Assembly: GCA_001464475.1 (NCBI GenBank)
Contig: LNDX01000006.1
Coordinates: 1-64,000, forward strand
Direction of reading: 5' to 3'
Length of the DNA stretch: 64,000 nucleotides
Origin: Flavobacteriaceae bacterium Ga0077528
GTDB lineage: Bacteria; Bacteroidota; Bacteroidia; Flavobacteriales; Flavobacteriaceae
The notes under the pieces are model-generated. The model saw only the letters and a program-made list of their open reading frames with translations. It was not told the origin of the DNA and did no database searches. The position numbers were made by a program, and so were the translations under genes. This document shows, piece by piece, positions 1-8,708 of this stretch; the stretch's first letter is position 1, and the number at the start of each line of letters is the position of its first letter.

Positions 1-2
1 AT

Positions 3-755
3 TATTTTAACTACAAAGGAATTGAAGTTGGTAAAAAACACTGTGAGGAATTAGCATTTAAAAAAGCCAAAAATATTATTTCTATTTCGGAGTTTTCAGA
101 ACAAATGAATAGGCAATTATTTGGTATCAAAAGTTTCAAACGTATCTATAATGGTATTGACACAACTGTTTATAAAACAGCTGAAAACCAAGTAATAATT
201 CCGAAATCAATATTTTATTTTGGAACTGTTGCCTATGAAAAAGGAGCTGATATTGCGGTACAAATTTTGATTAAAACCATTCAATCAGAACCAAATACAA
301 GTCTGAATTTTATTGGAACTGAGAATCAAAATCATAAAATAGCACTTCAAAAAATAATTGAGGAACACCAACTTGAAAATAAAGTTTCATTTTATGGTTT
401 TCAAAAAACGCAAAATCTTATTTCCCTATTAGCTCAAGCTGAAGTCGTGATTTTTCCTTCGACAGGTGAAACCTTTGGATTGGCTTTGTGCGAGGCAATG
501 GCGCTAAACAAAGTAGTAATTGCTTCAAATATTCCTTCTTTCAATGAAATAATTACATCTGGTGAAAATGGCTATATCGTAGATACTGTTGAGGAATATT
601 GTAATGTTATACTTAAAACATTTTCTGATTCAAATGAAGCAAATAGAATAAAATCAAATGCCAGAAAGTCAATTATGGAACGTTTTAGTCAAGAAAAAAT
701 GATTGAAGAAACCATCAACTATTATGAAAAAGTCATTACAGAATTTAAAAATTAG
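3..755 (+). CDS. Glycosyltransferase family 4 (GT-B), 5' end outside window
   Basis: Retaining GT-B glycosyltransferase that would transfer a sugar from a nucleotide donor during surface polysaccharide assembly in the cytoplasm. The frame is open from base 3, so the true start lies upstream; the first ATG (105) is internal, because the upstream codons read a normal GT4 stretch (IISISEFSEQ). The visible part is the C-terminal donor-binding domain: a GTVAYEKG segment and the FPSTGETFGLALCEAMA motif, the usual E-x7-E signature. Its stop overlaps by 4 bases the stop of the convergent GT2 gene on the other strand. Sugar specificity cannot be read from the sequence. Confidence 0.9.
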   Translation, partial: YFNYKGIEVGKKHCEELAFKKAKNIISISEFSEQMNRQLFGIKSFKRIYNGIDTTVYKTAENQVIIPKSIFYFGTVAYEKGADIAVQILIKTIQSEPNTSLNFIGTENQNHKIALQKIIEEHQLENKVSFYGFQKTQNLISLLAQAEVVIFPSTGETFGLALCEAMALNKVVIASNIPSFNEIITSGENGYIVDTVEEYCNVILKTFSDSNEANRIKSNARKSIMERFSQEKMIEETINYYEKVITEFKN

Positions 756-1594
756 ATTTTAGTGATGTACCTTTTCATTTTTACTTTAGGTTGAAACAAA
801 AGCAACAAACTCATCAATCCTTTTAGTAAGGTAAATTTAAATTTATTACTTTTTATAGCTTGATATTGCTTAAATCGTTGCGAATTTCCATCTTTTAAAA
901 CCTTTATATCTTCTAAAAACAGAGGAAAATGTTTTTCAAAAACTTGTTGTTTTTCTGTGTCAATTTTAATTAAATTTTCTTTAACACTCGACATTCCGCT
1001 ATTATCAAAATTTGAAATAACATAATCTAAATGTTTATAGGATGCATTCATTTTACAAATGCAGTAAATGAAAAATTCCCAATCGGATACAATTTTAAAA
1101 TGTTCAGAATAATAAAAGTGTGTATCAAACAATTCTCGTTTGATAAAACTTGACGGATGTGGCAATGAATCACTTAAAAAATAGGTAAAAGATAAAGTAT
1201 CTGGAGGTGACCACAATTGTGTATTCACTCCATTTAAGCTATAAATAAGATTTCCGTAATAAATGGCTGTAGAACCATCTAAATCCTTTCCTACTTTATC
1301 GATTATGGTAGTATCTATTAAGAAATCTCTGCTGTTTAGGAACATAATATAATCTCCTTTGGCAGCTTTAATTCCTTTGTTCATAGCGTTATAAACCCCA
1401 GAATCTTTCTCTGAAATCCAATAAGCTAATTTATCTAAATTTTGCTCGAGAAATTCTTTACTTCCGTCAGTACTTCCGCCATCAATAACTATGTATTCAA
1501 AATCTGTATTTGATTGACTAACAACACTATTAAAGGTTTTTTCTAAACCAACTAAGTCGTTGTAATTAATAGTAATAATAGATATCTTAGTCAT
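752..1594 (-). CDS. Glycosyltransferase family 2
   Basis: Inverting GT-A glycosyltransferase of the WcaA/colanic-acid type. The N-terminus shows the nucleotide-binding ISIITINYND strand and IDGGSTDGS (residues 37-45), then DSGVYNAMNKGI. The position usually held by the DxD metal motif reads LNSRD (86-90), which is usual for this subgroup. The C-terminal third is basic and hydrophobic and may sit on the membrane. It is the last gene of a minus-strand run starting at 6389, seven bases after fcl. It probably adds a sugar made by the upstream enzymes to the repeat unit; that is inference from position. Confidence 0.9.
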   Translation of the reverse strand: MTKISIITINYNDLVGLEKTFNSVVSQSNTDFEYIVIDGGSTDGSKEFLEQNLDKLAYWISEKDSGVYNAMNKGIKAAKGDYIMFLNSRDFLIDTTIIDKVGKDLDGSTAIYYGNLIYSLNGVNTQLWSPPDTLSFTYFLSDSLPHPSSFIKRELFDTHFYYSEHFKIVSDWEFFIYCICKMNASYKHLDYVISNFDNSGMSSVKENLIKIDTEKQQVFEKHFPLFLEDIKVLKDGNSQRFKQYQAIKSNKFKFTLLKGLMSLLLLFQPKVKMKRYITKI

Positions 1595-1601
1595 TGATTT
1601 T

Positions 1602-2531
1602 TTATTTTACAGACAAAAACTTATCGTTATAAACTTTGGTGATTCCGTCTCTTAATTCAATAGAATATTTCCAACCTAGATTGGTAAGTTTAGTAATATC
1701 GGTTAGTTTTCTTGGAGTTCCATTTGGCTTCGATTCATCAAAAACTATATTTCCTTCAAAACCTACAATGTCTTTAATTAAATAAGCTAAATCTTTAATT
1801 GAAATCTCAACGCCAGTTCCAATGTTAACAAAGCCTTTTTCATTGTAATGTTGCATTAAATAAACACAAGCATTAGCCATATCTGTTGCATGAAGAAACT
1901 CCCTTAAAGGTGTTCCGGTACCCCATACAACAACATTATCAGAATTGTTGATTTTAGCTTCGTGGAATTTTCTGATCAAAGCAGGTAAAACGTGAGAATT
2001 CTCTATATCATAATTATCATTAAATCCATACAGATTGGTTGGCATTACAGATATAAAATTACAACCGTATTGGTATCTGTAGGCATCACACATTTTTATA
2101 CCTGAGATTTTTGCAATAGCGTAAGGTTCATTAGTTTCTTCAAGAAGTCCTGTCAAAAGATATTCTTCTTTTAAAGGTTGTGGTGCAAGTTTAGGATAGA
2201 TACATGTCGACCCTAAAAACAAAAGTTTTTTAACACCAGATTTGTAGCTTTGATGAATCACATTGCTTTGAATAAGTATATTTTCATAGATAAAATCAGC
2301 TCTGTAAGTATTATTAGCAATAATTCCGCCGACTTTAGCTGCCGCTAAAAAAACATATTCCGGTTTTTCAGTTTCAAAAAACTCAGCAACTTTATCTTGA
2401 TTAATTAAATTTAGTTCGCTTGAAGTTCGGGTTATAATATTAGTATAACCTTTACTTTTTAAGTCATTGACGATGGCGCTTCCAACCATTCCGCGATGAC
2501 CAGCAACAAATATTTTTGAATTATGATTCAT
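1602..2531 (-). CDS. fcl: GDP-L-fucose synthase (GDP-4-keto-6-deoxymannose 3,5-epimerase-4-reductase)
   Basis: Extended short-chain dehydrogenase that epimerises and reduces GDP-4-keto-6-deoxy-D-mannose to GDP-L-fucose with NADPH. The Rossmann motif GHRGMVG is at residues 11-17, the catalytic serine region GSTCIYPK at 107-114 and the YxxxK pair Y137/K141. PTNLYG and the SHVLPALIRKF segment are standard for the family, and 309 residues is the usual length. It lies 6 bases after gmd, which makes its substrate. A ColD-like dehydratase sits in the same operon, so use of the homologous colitose pathway is possible, but the sequence looks like canonical Fcl. Confidence 0.93.
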   Translation of the reverse strand: MNHNSKIFVAGHRGMVGSAIVNDLKSKGYTNIITRTSSELNLINQDKVAEFFETEKPEYVFLAAAKVGGIIANNTYRADFIYENILIQSNVIHQSYKSGVKKLLFLGSTCIYPKLAPQPLKEEYLLTGLLEETNEPYAIAKISGIKMCDAYRYQYGCNFISVMPTNLYGFNDNYDIENSHVLPALIRKFHEAKINNSDNVVVWGTGTPLREFLHATDMANACVYLMQHYNEKGFVNIGTGVEISIKDLAYLIKDIVGFEGNIVFDESKPNGTPRKLTDITKLTNLGWKYSIELRDGITKVYNDKFLSVK

Positions 2532-2537
2532 TAAATA

Positions 2538-3629
2538 TTACGATTTGTAATTCATTAAATATTTTTCTTTTTTAAAAATCTCTATATCAGCTTGAACCAT
2601 CTCCTTAACCAACATATCAAGAGTGTATTTTGGAGTCCAACCTAATTTAGTTTTTGCTTTAGTATTATCGCCAATAAGCAAATCTACTTCTGTTGGTCTG
2701 AAATATGTTGGATCAATTTGCAAAACTACTTGCCCAATTTTAAACTGATAATCAGGATTAGAAGTCGAGATCACAATTCCTTTTTCATCAACACCTTCGC
2801 CTTTAAATTCAAGCTCTACTCCAACTTCTCTAAAAGCCATTCTGATAAACTCTCTCACTGGAGTTGTAACACCTGTTGAAATTACAAAATCTTCCGGTTT
2901 ATCTTGTTGTAACATCAACCACATTGCCTCAACATAGTCTTTAGCGTGACCCCAATCTCTTTGTGAGTCAATATTTCCCATATAGAGAGTTTCTTGCATT
3001 CCCAATGCCATTTGAGCAACACCTCTAGTGATTTTTCTAGTAACAAATGTTTCTCCTCTTAACGGACTTTCGTGATTAAAAAGAATACCGTTACAAGCAT
3101 ACATATCATAAGCTTCTCTATAGTTTACTGTAATCCAATAAGCATACATTTTAGCTACAGCATAAGGAGAACGCGGATAAAATGGTGTTGTTTCCTTTTG
3201 TGGAACTTCTTGTACTAAACCATACAGTTCAGATGTTGAAGCTTGATAAATTCTTGTTTTTTTGGTCAATCCAAGTAATCTTACTGCATCTAGAATTCTC
3301 AATGTTCCAATTCCATCAGTATTTGCGGTATATTCTGGTACATCAAAACTTACTTTTACATGACTCATCGCACCTAAATTATAAATTTCATCAGGCTGAA
3401 TTTCTTGAATGATTCTAATCAAGTTAGTAGAATCACTTAAATCACCATAATGTAACTTAAATTTTTGATTATCAATATGCGGATCTTCATAAAGGTGGTC
3501 AATTCTTTGTGTATTAAACAAAGAACTTCTTCTTTTTACTCCGTGTACCATATAACCTTTTGACAATAATAATTCGGCTAAATAAGCTCCATCTTGTCCT
3601 GTAATTCCTGTAATTAATGCTACTTTCAT
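2538..3629 (-). CDS. gmd: GDP-mannose 4,6-dehydratase
   Basis: Converts GDP-D-mannose to GDP-4-keto-6-deoxy-D-mannose, the branch point for fucose, rhamnose, perosamine and colitose. The NADP Rossmann motif [11 protein letters not shown] is at residues 7-17; the catalytic triad elements are STSELYG (131-137) and Y156-x3-K160 within SPYAVAK. At 363 residues it is of normal length. It stands between the DegT-type dehydratase (12 bases upstream) and fcl (6 bases downstream), so the operon holds both consumers of its product. Confidence 0.96.
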   Translation of the reverse strand: MKVALITGITGQDGAYLAELLLSKGYMVHGVKRRSSLFNTQRIDHLYEDPHIDNQKFKLHYGDLSDSTNLIRIIQEIQPDEIYNLGAMSHVKVSFDVPEYTANTDGIGTLRILDAVRLLGLTKKTRIYQASTSELYGLVQEVPQKETTPFYPRSPYAVAKMYAYWITVNYREAYDMYACNGILFNHESPLRGETFVTRKITRGVAQMALGMQETLYMGNIDSQRDWGHAKDYVEAMWLMLQQDKPEDFVISTGVTTPVREFIRMAFREVGVELEFKGEGVDEKGIVISTSNPDYQFKIGQVVLQIDPTYFRPTEVDLLIGDNTKAKTKLGWTPKYTLDMLVKEMVQADIEIFKKEKYLMNYKS

Positions 3630-3641
3630 TTTGCATATATT

Positions 3642-4805
3642 TTAGAAAAACTTTGGAATTGCAACTTCCATAAATTTTTCTGTTATAAATTTAATTTTTT
3701 CTTCGTTGATGTAAAGGTGATTTGGAAGATAAAGTCCATAATCGTGAACGATATCTGCTACTTCTAAAGGTGTGTAGCCATATCGTTTTATCCAAAATGG
3801 TTGTTTTCCCATTGAGCCACAAATTAATGGTCTAACTTCAATATCATTCTTTTTTAAATGATTAAATACCTCAACTCTATTTTCTACAATCGTACCAAAA
3901 GCAAAACTCGATAACTGATTGTATTGGCTTTCTTGACTCCAATATTTATCACCGAGATATTTTTTATATAAATTAAAATTTTCTTCTCTAACTTTAGTGA
4001 TTTCTTCCATTTTAGTAAGTTGACTTATTCCTAAAAAGGCATTTAAATCTGTCGAACGCAAATTAAATCCAGGATAATAGAAAGTATAGAATTCTCTAAC
4101 CTCATCAATATTGAAGGTTTCTTTCCATTCATTTTTGAAATTACTATCAACATCTCTTGACCAACCATGTGAACGAATAGACAACATTAAATTATAAAGT
4201 TTGGTATCGTTGGTAGTCACAGCACCACCTTCAATAGTAGAAATGTGGTGACCATAATAAAATGAAAATGATCCTGCTAAAGATAAGTTCCCAGCTTTTC
4301 TTCCGTCTGTATTAGAGGTACCAAGTGCTTCACAAGCATCTTCAATTAACAAAACATCATATTTTTGACACAATTTTGTAATAGCGTCCATATCGTTAAG
4401 ATGTGCAAGTACGTGCACGATTATTAACAAAGCTGGTTTTTCTTTGATGAAAAGTTCTTCAAGCATAGCAACATCTAAACCTAAACTCTTTTTATCACTA
4501 TCACATAACAAAACATCAAATCCGAATTGTAAAAAAGGAGAAAGTGTTGTAATCCAACTGATTGCTGGCACAACAACTTTTTTGTTTTTAAGATAATTCC
4601 CTTCTAATAAGGAATAAGCCATTAACAAATTTGCTGATGAACCACTATTTACCATTACACAATGCTTAGTTCCAGTGTAAGCAGCAAATTGTTTTTCAAA
4701 TTCAACAACAAGTGGACCTTTAGTTAATTGCGGAGCATTCGGAATCCATTGGCTTAAAGCTACTAATTCTTCTTGAGTTATGGTATTTTCTGCTAATCTT
4801 ATCAT
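3642..4805 (-). CDS. DegT-fold PLP sugar 3-dehydratase, ColD/RfbH-like (Lys replaced by His)
   Basis: Fold type I PLP enzyme of the DegT/DnrJ/EryC1 family. The active-site segment, which in aminotransferases carries the Schiff-base lysine, reads SFYYGHHISTIEGG (residues 181-194) and has two histidines (H186, H187) in its place. This substitution is the known hallmark of the deoxygenating members: ColD (GDP-4-keto-6-deoxymannose 3-dehydratase) and RfbH/E1. The 387-residue length matches ColD. With gmd next to it, the likely reaction is removal of the 3-hydroxyl of GDP-4-keto-6-deoxymannose. Automatic annotation would probably call it an aminotransferase. The family and the Lys loss are seen; the substrate is inferred. 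Confidence 0.8.
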   Translation of the reverse strand: MIRLAENTITQEELVALSQWIPNAPQLTKGPLVVEFEKQFAAYTGTKHCVMVNSGSSANLLMAYSLLEGNYLKNKKVVVPAISWITTLSPFLQFGFDVLLCDSDKKSLGLDVAMLEELFIKEKPALLIIVHVLAHLNDMDAITKLCQKYDVLLIEDACEALGTSNTDGRKAGNLSLAGSFSFYYGHHISTIEGGAVTTNDTKLYNLMLSIRSHGWSRDVDSNFKNEWKETFNIDEVREFYTFYYPGFNLRSTDLNAFLGISQLTKMEEITKVREENFNLYKKYLGDKYWSQESQYNQLSSFAFGTIVENRVEVFNHLKKNDIEVRPLICGSMGKQPFWIKRYGYTPLEVADIVHDYGLYLPNHLYINEEKIKFITEKFMEVAIPKFF

Positions 4806-4807
4806 CT

Positions 4808-5608
4808 CTATTTTTTAATTTTAATTTTTTTTAACAATGAAAACAAATTGTAACTTTTAATTATTTTAGATAAATAAAAATATACTCTAGCATCATTGTA
4901 TGCGTTCTTAATTTTTATCTGTTTTGATGAATCCGACAATGCATCAATAGTGATTGATTTATCGTGGGCTCTAAATATTGCTAATGGTTCGTTAATAAAA
5001 CCATAGGATGGATACTCAATACAACTCATTATTGAAAATAAAATATCGGGACCAACGCCGTGATATTCATTTTGAGTAAAAGGAACTTTTCCAACAAACA
5101 AGTTATCCAAAAGCTGTTTTTTTCTAAAAATAGCAGCGCCTGGTGAAACCATATTACTAGTGCTAAATTTTAAAAAATTCTTGACGGGAAAAACTCCAGA
5201 AGTATCATTTAATTTGAACAAATTATCACTGTATTCTTTTTGATTTTCATAATAAACTGTAGCATTCGAGAATACAAAACCTACATTTTCGTCAAATAAT
5301 TTAACACAATCTTCTATAAAATTAGGTTTTATCCAATCATCATCATAGTTTATATGGATTAAATCATTAGAACAATGCAAAATCCCATCCATCCAACAAA
5401 AATGTACACCAGAATCTAATGTTCTTCTAACATATTTTATTTTGTCACCATATTTTTTAACAACTTCAGGTGTATTGTCAGTACTACCATGATCGCAAAC
5501 AATTATTTCACACGCTTGTGTTTGAGCTAGGCACGAATCAATACATTCAACTAAATAATCAGCCCTATTGAATGTTGGTATTACTATTGAAACTTCTTTG
5601 TTAGTCAT
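4808..5608 (-). CDS. Glycosyltransferase family 2
   Basis: GT-A glycosyltransferase with the N-terminal VSIVIPTFNR strand, CDHGSTDN (residues 38-45) and a DDD metal-binding triad in HINYDDDWIKPNF (about 97-109). The C-terminal part is basic. It overlaps the upstream SDR gene by 8 bases and ends 2 bases before the DegT gene, so the three are translationally tight. Because it sits among dideoxyhexose-type enzymes it may transfer that sugar; the sequence alone does not prove this. Confidence 0.88.
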   Translation of the reverse strand: MTNKEVSIVIPTFNRADYLVECIDSCLAQTQACEIIVCDHGSTDNTPEVVKKYGDKIKYVRRTLDSGVHFCWMDGILHCSNDLIHINYDDDWIKPNFIEDCVKLFDENVGFVFSNATVYYENQKEYSDNLFKLNDTSGVFPVKNFLKFSTSNMVSPGAAIFRKKQLLDNLFVGKVPFTQNEYHGVGPDILFSIMSCIEYPSYGFINEPLAIFRAHDKSITIDALSDSSKQIKIKNAYNDARVYFYLSKIIKSYNLFSLLKKIKIKK

Positions 5609-6389
5609 TTTTTAATATAGAATTTAATAAGGAAATATCGGCATTTAAATGGTTCACATTTTCAGTAGCATCAAAATCAAAATTTATCTTTTGAGGTGCT
5701 ATTTTTTGTGCAAAATCAATAATTTTTATAGATTGACCAGAAGCTATATTGATAGTCCCTTCACAATTACCAAGAACTAATTTTATAATGATATCGCAAA
5801 CTTCTTCGGCATTTAAAAAATCTCTCGTTGAATTAGCTCCAAATAATTTGAATGGTAGTGATAAATCTTCCTCTTCAAAACGTTTTACTAAGTTAGCGTA
5901 CAGAAATGGCGGTTTTTGTGACTGATGATAAAAACTAAAAATCCTTCCTATACACAAATTAATATTTGAATATTTCTTTTTGAAATCATTAAGAATTAAT
6001 TCTGACATCCACTTTGTAAGTCCATATGAATTAATTGGGCTAATAGCATCGGTTTCCTTAATTGCTAATGAGGAACTCGCATAAACGTGGCTTGTGCTTG
6101 CATAAAAAAAACCAATAGGTTGGTTATACTTTTTTATAGCTTTAACAAGATTTATTGTTCCAGAAATATTAATATCATAAGCTTCATCAATATTATTTTC
6201 AACATCAGAAACGGCAACTTTAGAAGCCAAATGAATAATATAATTTAACTCATTATCGCGAACCCAATTCAAAACAGCGTTGTCGTCTCGGATATCTGCG
6301 GTAAATCTAGAAAAAGCTATATTTTGTTTTTCTAGTTTATCACAAATGATGCTGCCTAAAACACCTGTAGAGCCCGTAATACCTATCAT
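5601..6389 (-). CDS. NAD(P)-dependent epimerase/reductase (extended SDR), first gene of polysaccharide operon
   Basis: Short member (262 residues) of the nucleotide-sugar SDR family. The glycine-rich GSTGVLGS lies at residues 6-13, a serine-rich STSHVY loop at 98-103 and the YxxxK pair at Y122/K126. It resembles 4-ketoreductases (Rmd, ColC, RfbD type) more than 4,6-dehydratases, because the TTDEVYG signature is absent. Heading an operon with gmd and a ColD-like 3-dehydratase, it could be the reductase finishing a GDP-3,6-dideoxyhexose. That role is inference. A -7 box lies about 66 bases upstream. Confidence 0.75.
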   Translation of the reverse strand: MIGITGSTGVLGSIICDKLEKQNIAFSRFTADIRDDNAVLNWVRDNELNYIIHLASKVAVSDVENNIDEAYDINISGTINLVKAIKKYNQPIGFFYASTSHVYASSSLAIKETDAISPINSYGLTKWMSELILNDFKKKYSNINLCIGRIFSFYHQSQKPPFLYANLVKRFEEEDLSLPFKLFGANSTRDFLNAEEVCDIIIKLVLGNCEGTINIASGQSIKIIDFAQKIAPQKINFDFDATENVNHLNADISLLNSILKND

Positions 6390-6454
6390 TAAGATGCGAA
6401 TTTTAAAATATCAATAAGAAAAAAACACCTTTACAATGATATTTTTTCAAAGAA

Positions 6455-6462
6455 CAAAGATA
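6455..6462 (-). promoter_or_regulatory. -7 box for the polysaccharide operon
   Basis: Minus-strand TATCTTTG matches the Bacteroidetes -7 consensus TAnnTTTG and would give a leader of roughly 60 bases before the SDR gene at 6389. No good -33 TTG at the usual spacing was seen, so this is moderate evidence. Confidence 0.45.
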
Positions 6463-6531
6463 ATTTATTTACCAAAAAAAACTAACGATTCGAGAAAATA
6501 AAGCAGTTTCGAAAATTAAATAGTAAAGTTA

Positions 6532-6539
6532 TATCTTTG
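6532..6539 (+). promoter_or_regulatory. -7 box for tsaC
   Basis: TATCTTTG, 21 bases before the tsaC ATG. It is divergent from the polysaccharide operon box about 70 bases away. Confidence 0.5.
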
Positions 6540-6560
6540 CGATAAAGAAAACAAAGGTTT

Positions 6561-7157
6561 ATGAGTGATATTAACACTGAAGTTCACAACGCATACGAAG
6601 TCATTAAAAATGGTGGCATTATACTTTATCCAACAGATACTGTTTGGGGAATTGGTTGTGATGCTACTAATGAAGAAGCTGTTAAGAAAATTTATGATTT
6701 AAAACAGCGAGACGATTCAAAAAGCATGATTGTACTCATGAATGGTGAAAAGATGATGTATAATATTTTTTCAGCAATTCCTGATTTAGCTTGGGAAATT
6801 TGGGATTTATCTAATCCAACTGATGGTGAGTTAGAAAAGCAAAAAGCAACAACATTAATTCTTGATAACCCAAGAAATGTAGCTTCAAATATTATAGCAG
6901 ATGATAAAACACTTGGTGTTAGACTAGTGAAAGAACCATTTTGTTTTAAATTAATGGAACGCATGAAACGACCACTAGTTTCAACATCGGCAAATGTTTC
7001 TGGAAATGTTACTCCCAAAACATTTAAAGAAATTAGTCCAGAAATTATTAAAGGTGTTGACTATGTAGTAAATTTGCACCGCGATAAAGTTTGCAAAAAT
7101 CCATCAACGATAATAAAACTTTCACTAGATAATCAGGTAAAAATCATACGTAAATAG
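6561..7157 (+). CDS. tsaC: L-threonylcarbamoyladenylate synthase (Sua5/YrdC/YciO family)
   Basis: Makes threonylcarbamoyl-AMP from threonine, bicarbonate and ATP for the t6A37 modification of ANN-decoding tRNAs. The YrdC domain fills the protein: YPTDTVWGIGCDA (residues 22-34), the KQR...K nucleotide-binding stretch (48-56) and STSANVSG (the SxN motif). At 198 residues it is the short TsaC form, without the Sua5 C-terminal domain. The next gene, a CCA-adding enzyme, also works on tRNA and follows in the same direction after 55 bases. A YciO paralogue of unknown role is the alternative reading. Confidence 0.88.
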   Translation: MSDINTEVHNAYEVIKNGGIILYPTDTVWGIGCDATNEEAVKKIYDLKQRDDSKSMIVLMNGEKMMYNIFSAIPDLAWEIWDLSNPTDGELEKQKATTLILDNPRNVASNIIADDKTLGVRLVKEPFCFKLMERMKRPLVSTSANVSGNVTPKTFKEISPEIIKGVDYVVNLHRDKVCKNPSTIIKLSLDNQVKIIRK

Positions 7158-7158
7158 T

Positions 7159-7198
7159 TTGCAGTCGCAGTCACAGTTTTCAGTTGATTAAACTGAAA
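7159..7198. repeat. CAGT-rich intergenic phrase with an 8-bp inverted repeat
   Basis: The gap between tsaC and the CCA enzyme holds GCAGTCGCAGTCACAG followed by the inverted repeat TTTCAGTT-N5-AACTGAAA (7178-7198). No T-run follows, so it is not a clear terminator. A related GTTTTCAGTTG phrase recurs at 38212-38251. Confidence 0.5.
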
Positions 7199-7212
7199 TT
7201 GAAATCAATATA

Positions 7213-8640
7213 ATGAATTATACAAAAGCACTTAATAATCCTATTTTTAAAATAATTGCACAGGCAAGCCAAGAACTTAATGTTGATAGTTATGTTATTG
7301 GTGGTTTTGTTCGTGATTTTTTACTTCAAAGGGATTTTAAAAAAGATATTGATATTGTTGCTGTAGGTTCGGGAATTGACTTGGCTTTGAAAGTTTCTGA
7401 ATTATTACCCAACAAACCTAAAGTTCAAGTTTTTAAAAATTACGGAACAGCAATGCTTCGTTACAAAGAAATTGATATTGAATTTGTTGGCGCAAGAAAA
7501 GAAAGCTACAATCAAGACAGTAGAAATCCAATTGTAGAAAACGGAACATTGGAAGACGACCAAAACCGTCGTGATTTTACCATAAATTCAATGGCTTTTT
7601 CTTTGAATGAAAGAAATTATGGTGAATTGGTAGATCCATTCAACGGATTGGCTGATTTGGAAAATAAAATCATCAAAACGCCTTTGAATCCTGACATAAC
7701 TTATTCTGATGATCCATTGCGAATGTTACGTGGAATTCGTTTTGCAACACAATTAAACTTTGAAATTGAAGCTGAATCATTAGAAGCTATTTCTAGAAAT
7801 AAAGATAGAATCAATATTATTTCTGGAGAACGCATTGTGGATGAGTTAAACAAAATTCTATCAACTGATAAACCATCAATAGGTTTTTTACATTTATATA
7901 AAACAGGTCTTTTAGACATTATTTTACCCGAATTAACGGCATTGAATAATGTAGAAGAAATTGAAGGTCATACTCATAAAAACAACTTTTATCACACCTT
8001 AGAAGTTGTTGATAATATTTGCCCGAATACCGATGATGTTTGGTTAAGATGGGCAGCTTTATTGCACGATATTGGAAAAGCCCCAACAAAAAAATTCAAC
8101 AAAAAACAAGGTTGGACGTTTCACGGACACGAATTTCTTGGTGGAAAAATGGTAAAAAAAATCTTTGAAAGATTGCACATGCCTTTGAATCAAAAAATGA
8201 AGTTTGTTCAGAAAATGGTTATGCTGAGTTCTCGACCAATTGTTTTGGCTGAAGATATTGTAACTGATTCTGCTGTAAGACGTTTGGTTTTTGATGCTGG
8301 CGAAGATGTAGACCATTTAATGACGCTTTGTGAAGCTGATATCACAACTAAAAATCCAACGAAATTCAAGAAATACCATAATAATTTTGATATCGTTCGA
8401 AAGAAAATTATTGAAGTTGAAGAACGCGATCATGTTCGTCAATTTCAACCGCCAATTTCTGGTGAAGAAATTATGGAACTATTCAATTTAAAGCCTTCAA
8501 AAGAAATTGGAATGTTAAAAGAATCGGTAAAAGAAGCTATTTTGGACGGAAAAATTCCGAATGAATATCAAGCAGCTTACGATTTTGTTCTAAAAAGAGC
8601 AGAAAAATTAGGATTAAAAAAAGTTGGAAATAATAAGTAA
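7213..8640 (+). CDS. CCA-adding / tRNA nucleotidyltransferase with HD domain
   Basis: Class II nucleotidyltransferase that adds or repairs the 3' CCA of tRNA. Domain order: Pol-beta head with GGFVRDFL (residues 30-37) and the DID metal motif (45-47); the RRDFTINSMA neck segment; an RNA/SrmB-binding region with DDPLRMLRGIRFATQL; and a C-terminal HD domain with HDIGK at about 284. 475 residues is normal for the HD-containing form. The tmRNA in this window appears not to encode its CCA, consistent with need for such an enzyme. Confidence 0.93.
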   Translation: MNYTKALNNPIFKIIAQASQELNVDSYVIGGFVRDFLLQRDFKKDIDIVAVGSGIDLALKVSELLPNKPKVQVFKNYGTAMLRYKEIDIEFVGARKESYNQDSRNPIVENGTLEDDQNRRDFTINSMAFSLNERNYGELVDPFNGLADLENKIIKTPLNPDITYSDDPLRMLRGIRFATQLNFEIEAESLEAISRNKDRINIISGERIVDELNKILSTDKPSIGFLHLYKTGLLDIILPELTALNNVEEIEGHTHKNNFYHTLEVVDNICPNTDDVWLRWAALLHDIGKAPTKKFNKKQGWTFHGHEFLGGKMVKKIFERLHMPLNQKMKFVQKMVMLSSRPIVLAEDIVTDSAVRRLVFDAGEDVDHLMTLCEADITTKNPTKFKKYHNNFDIVRKKIIEVEERDHVRQFQPPISGEEIMELFNLKPSKEIGMLKESVKEAILDGKIPNEYQAAYDFVLKRAEKLGLKKVGNNK

Positions 8641-8681
8641 AGATTAACTTTTGTTAAATCAGTTAATCAAAGGATTAAAAA

Positions 8682-8689
8682 TAATTTTG
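8682..8689 (+). promoter_or_regulatory. -7 box for heme A synthase gene
   Basis: TAATTTTG, 19 bases before the ATG at 8709, fits TAnnTTTG and suggests that the gene has its own promoter. Confidence 0.4.
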
Positions 8690-8708
8690 CATAAAAATTA
8701 CTTCTCAA

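Noticed and set aside
3182..3412. Plus-strand 76-codon frame inside gmd
   Set aside because: It is fully antisense to a strongly conserved gene and low in normal amino-acid composition.
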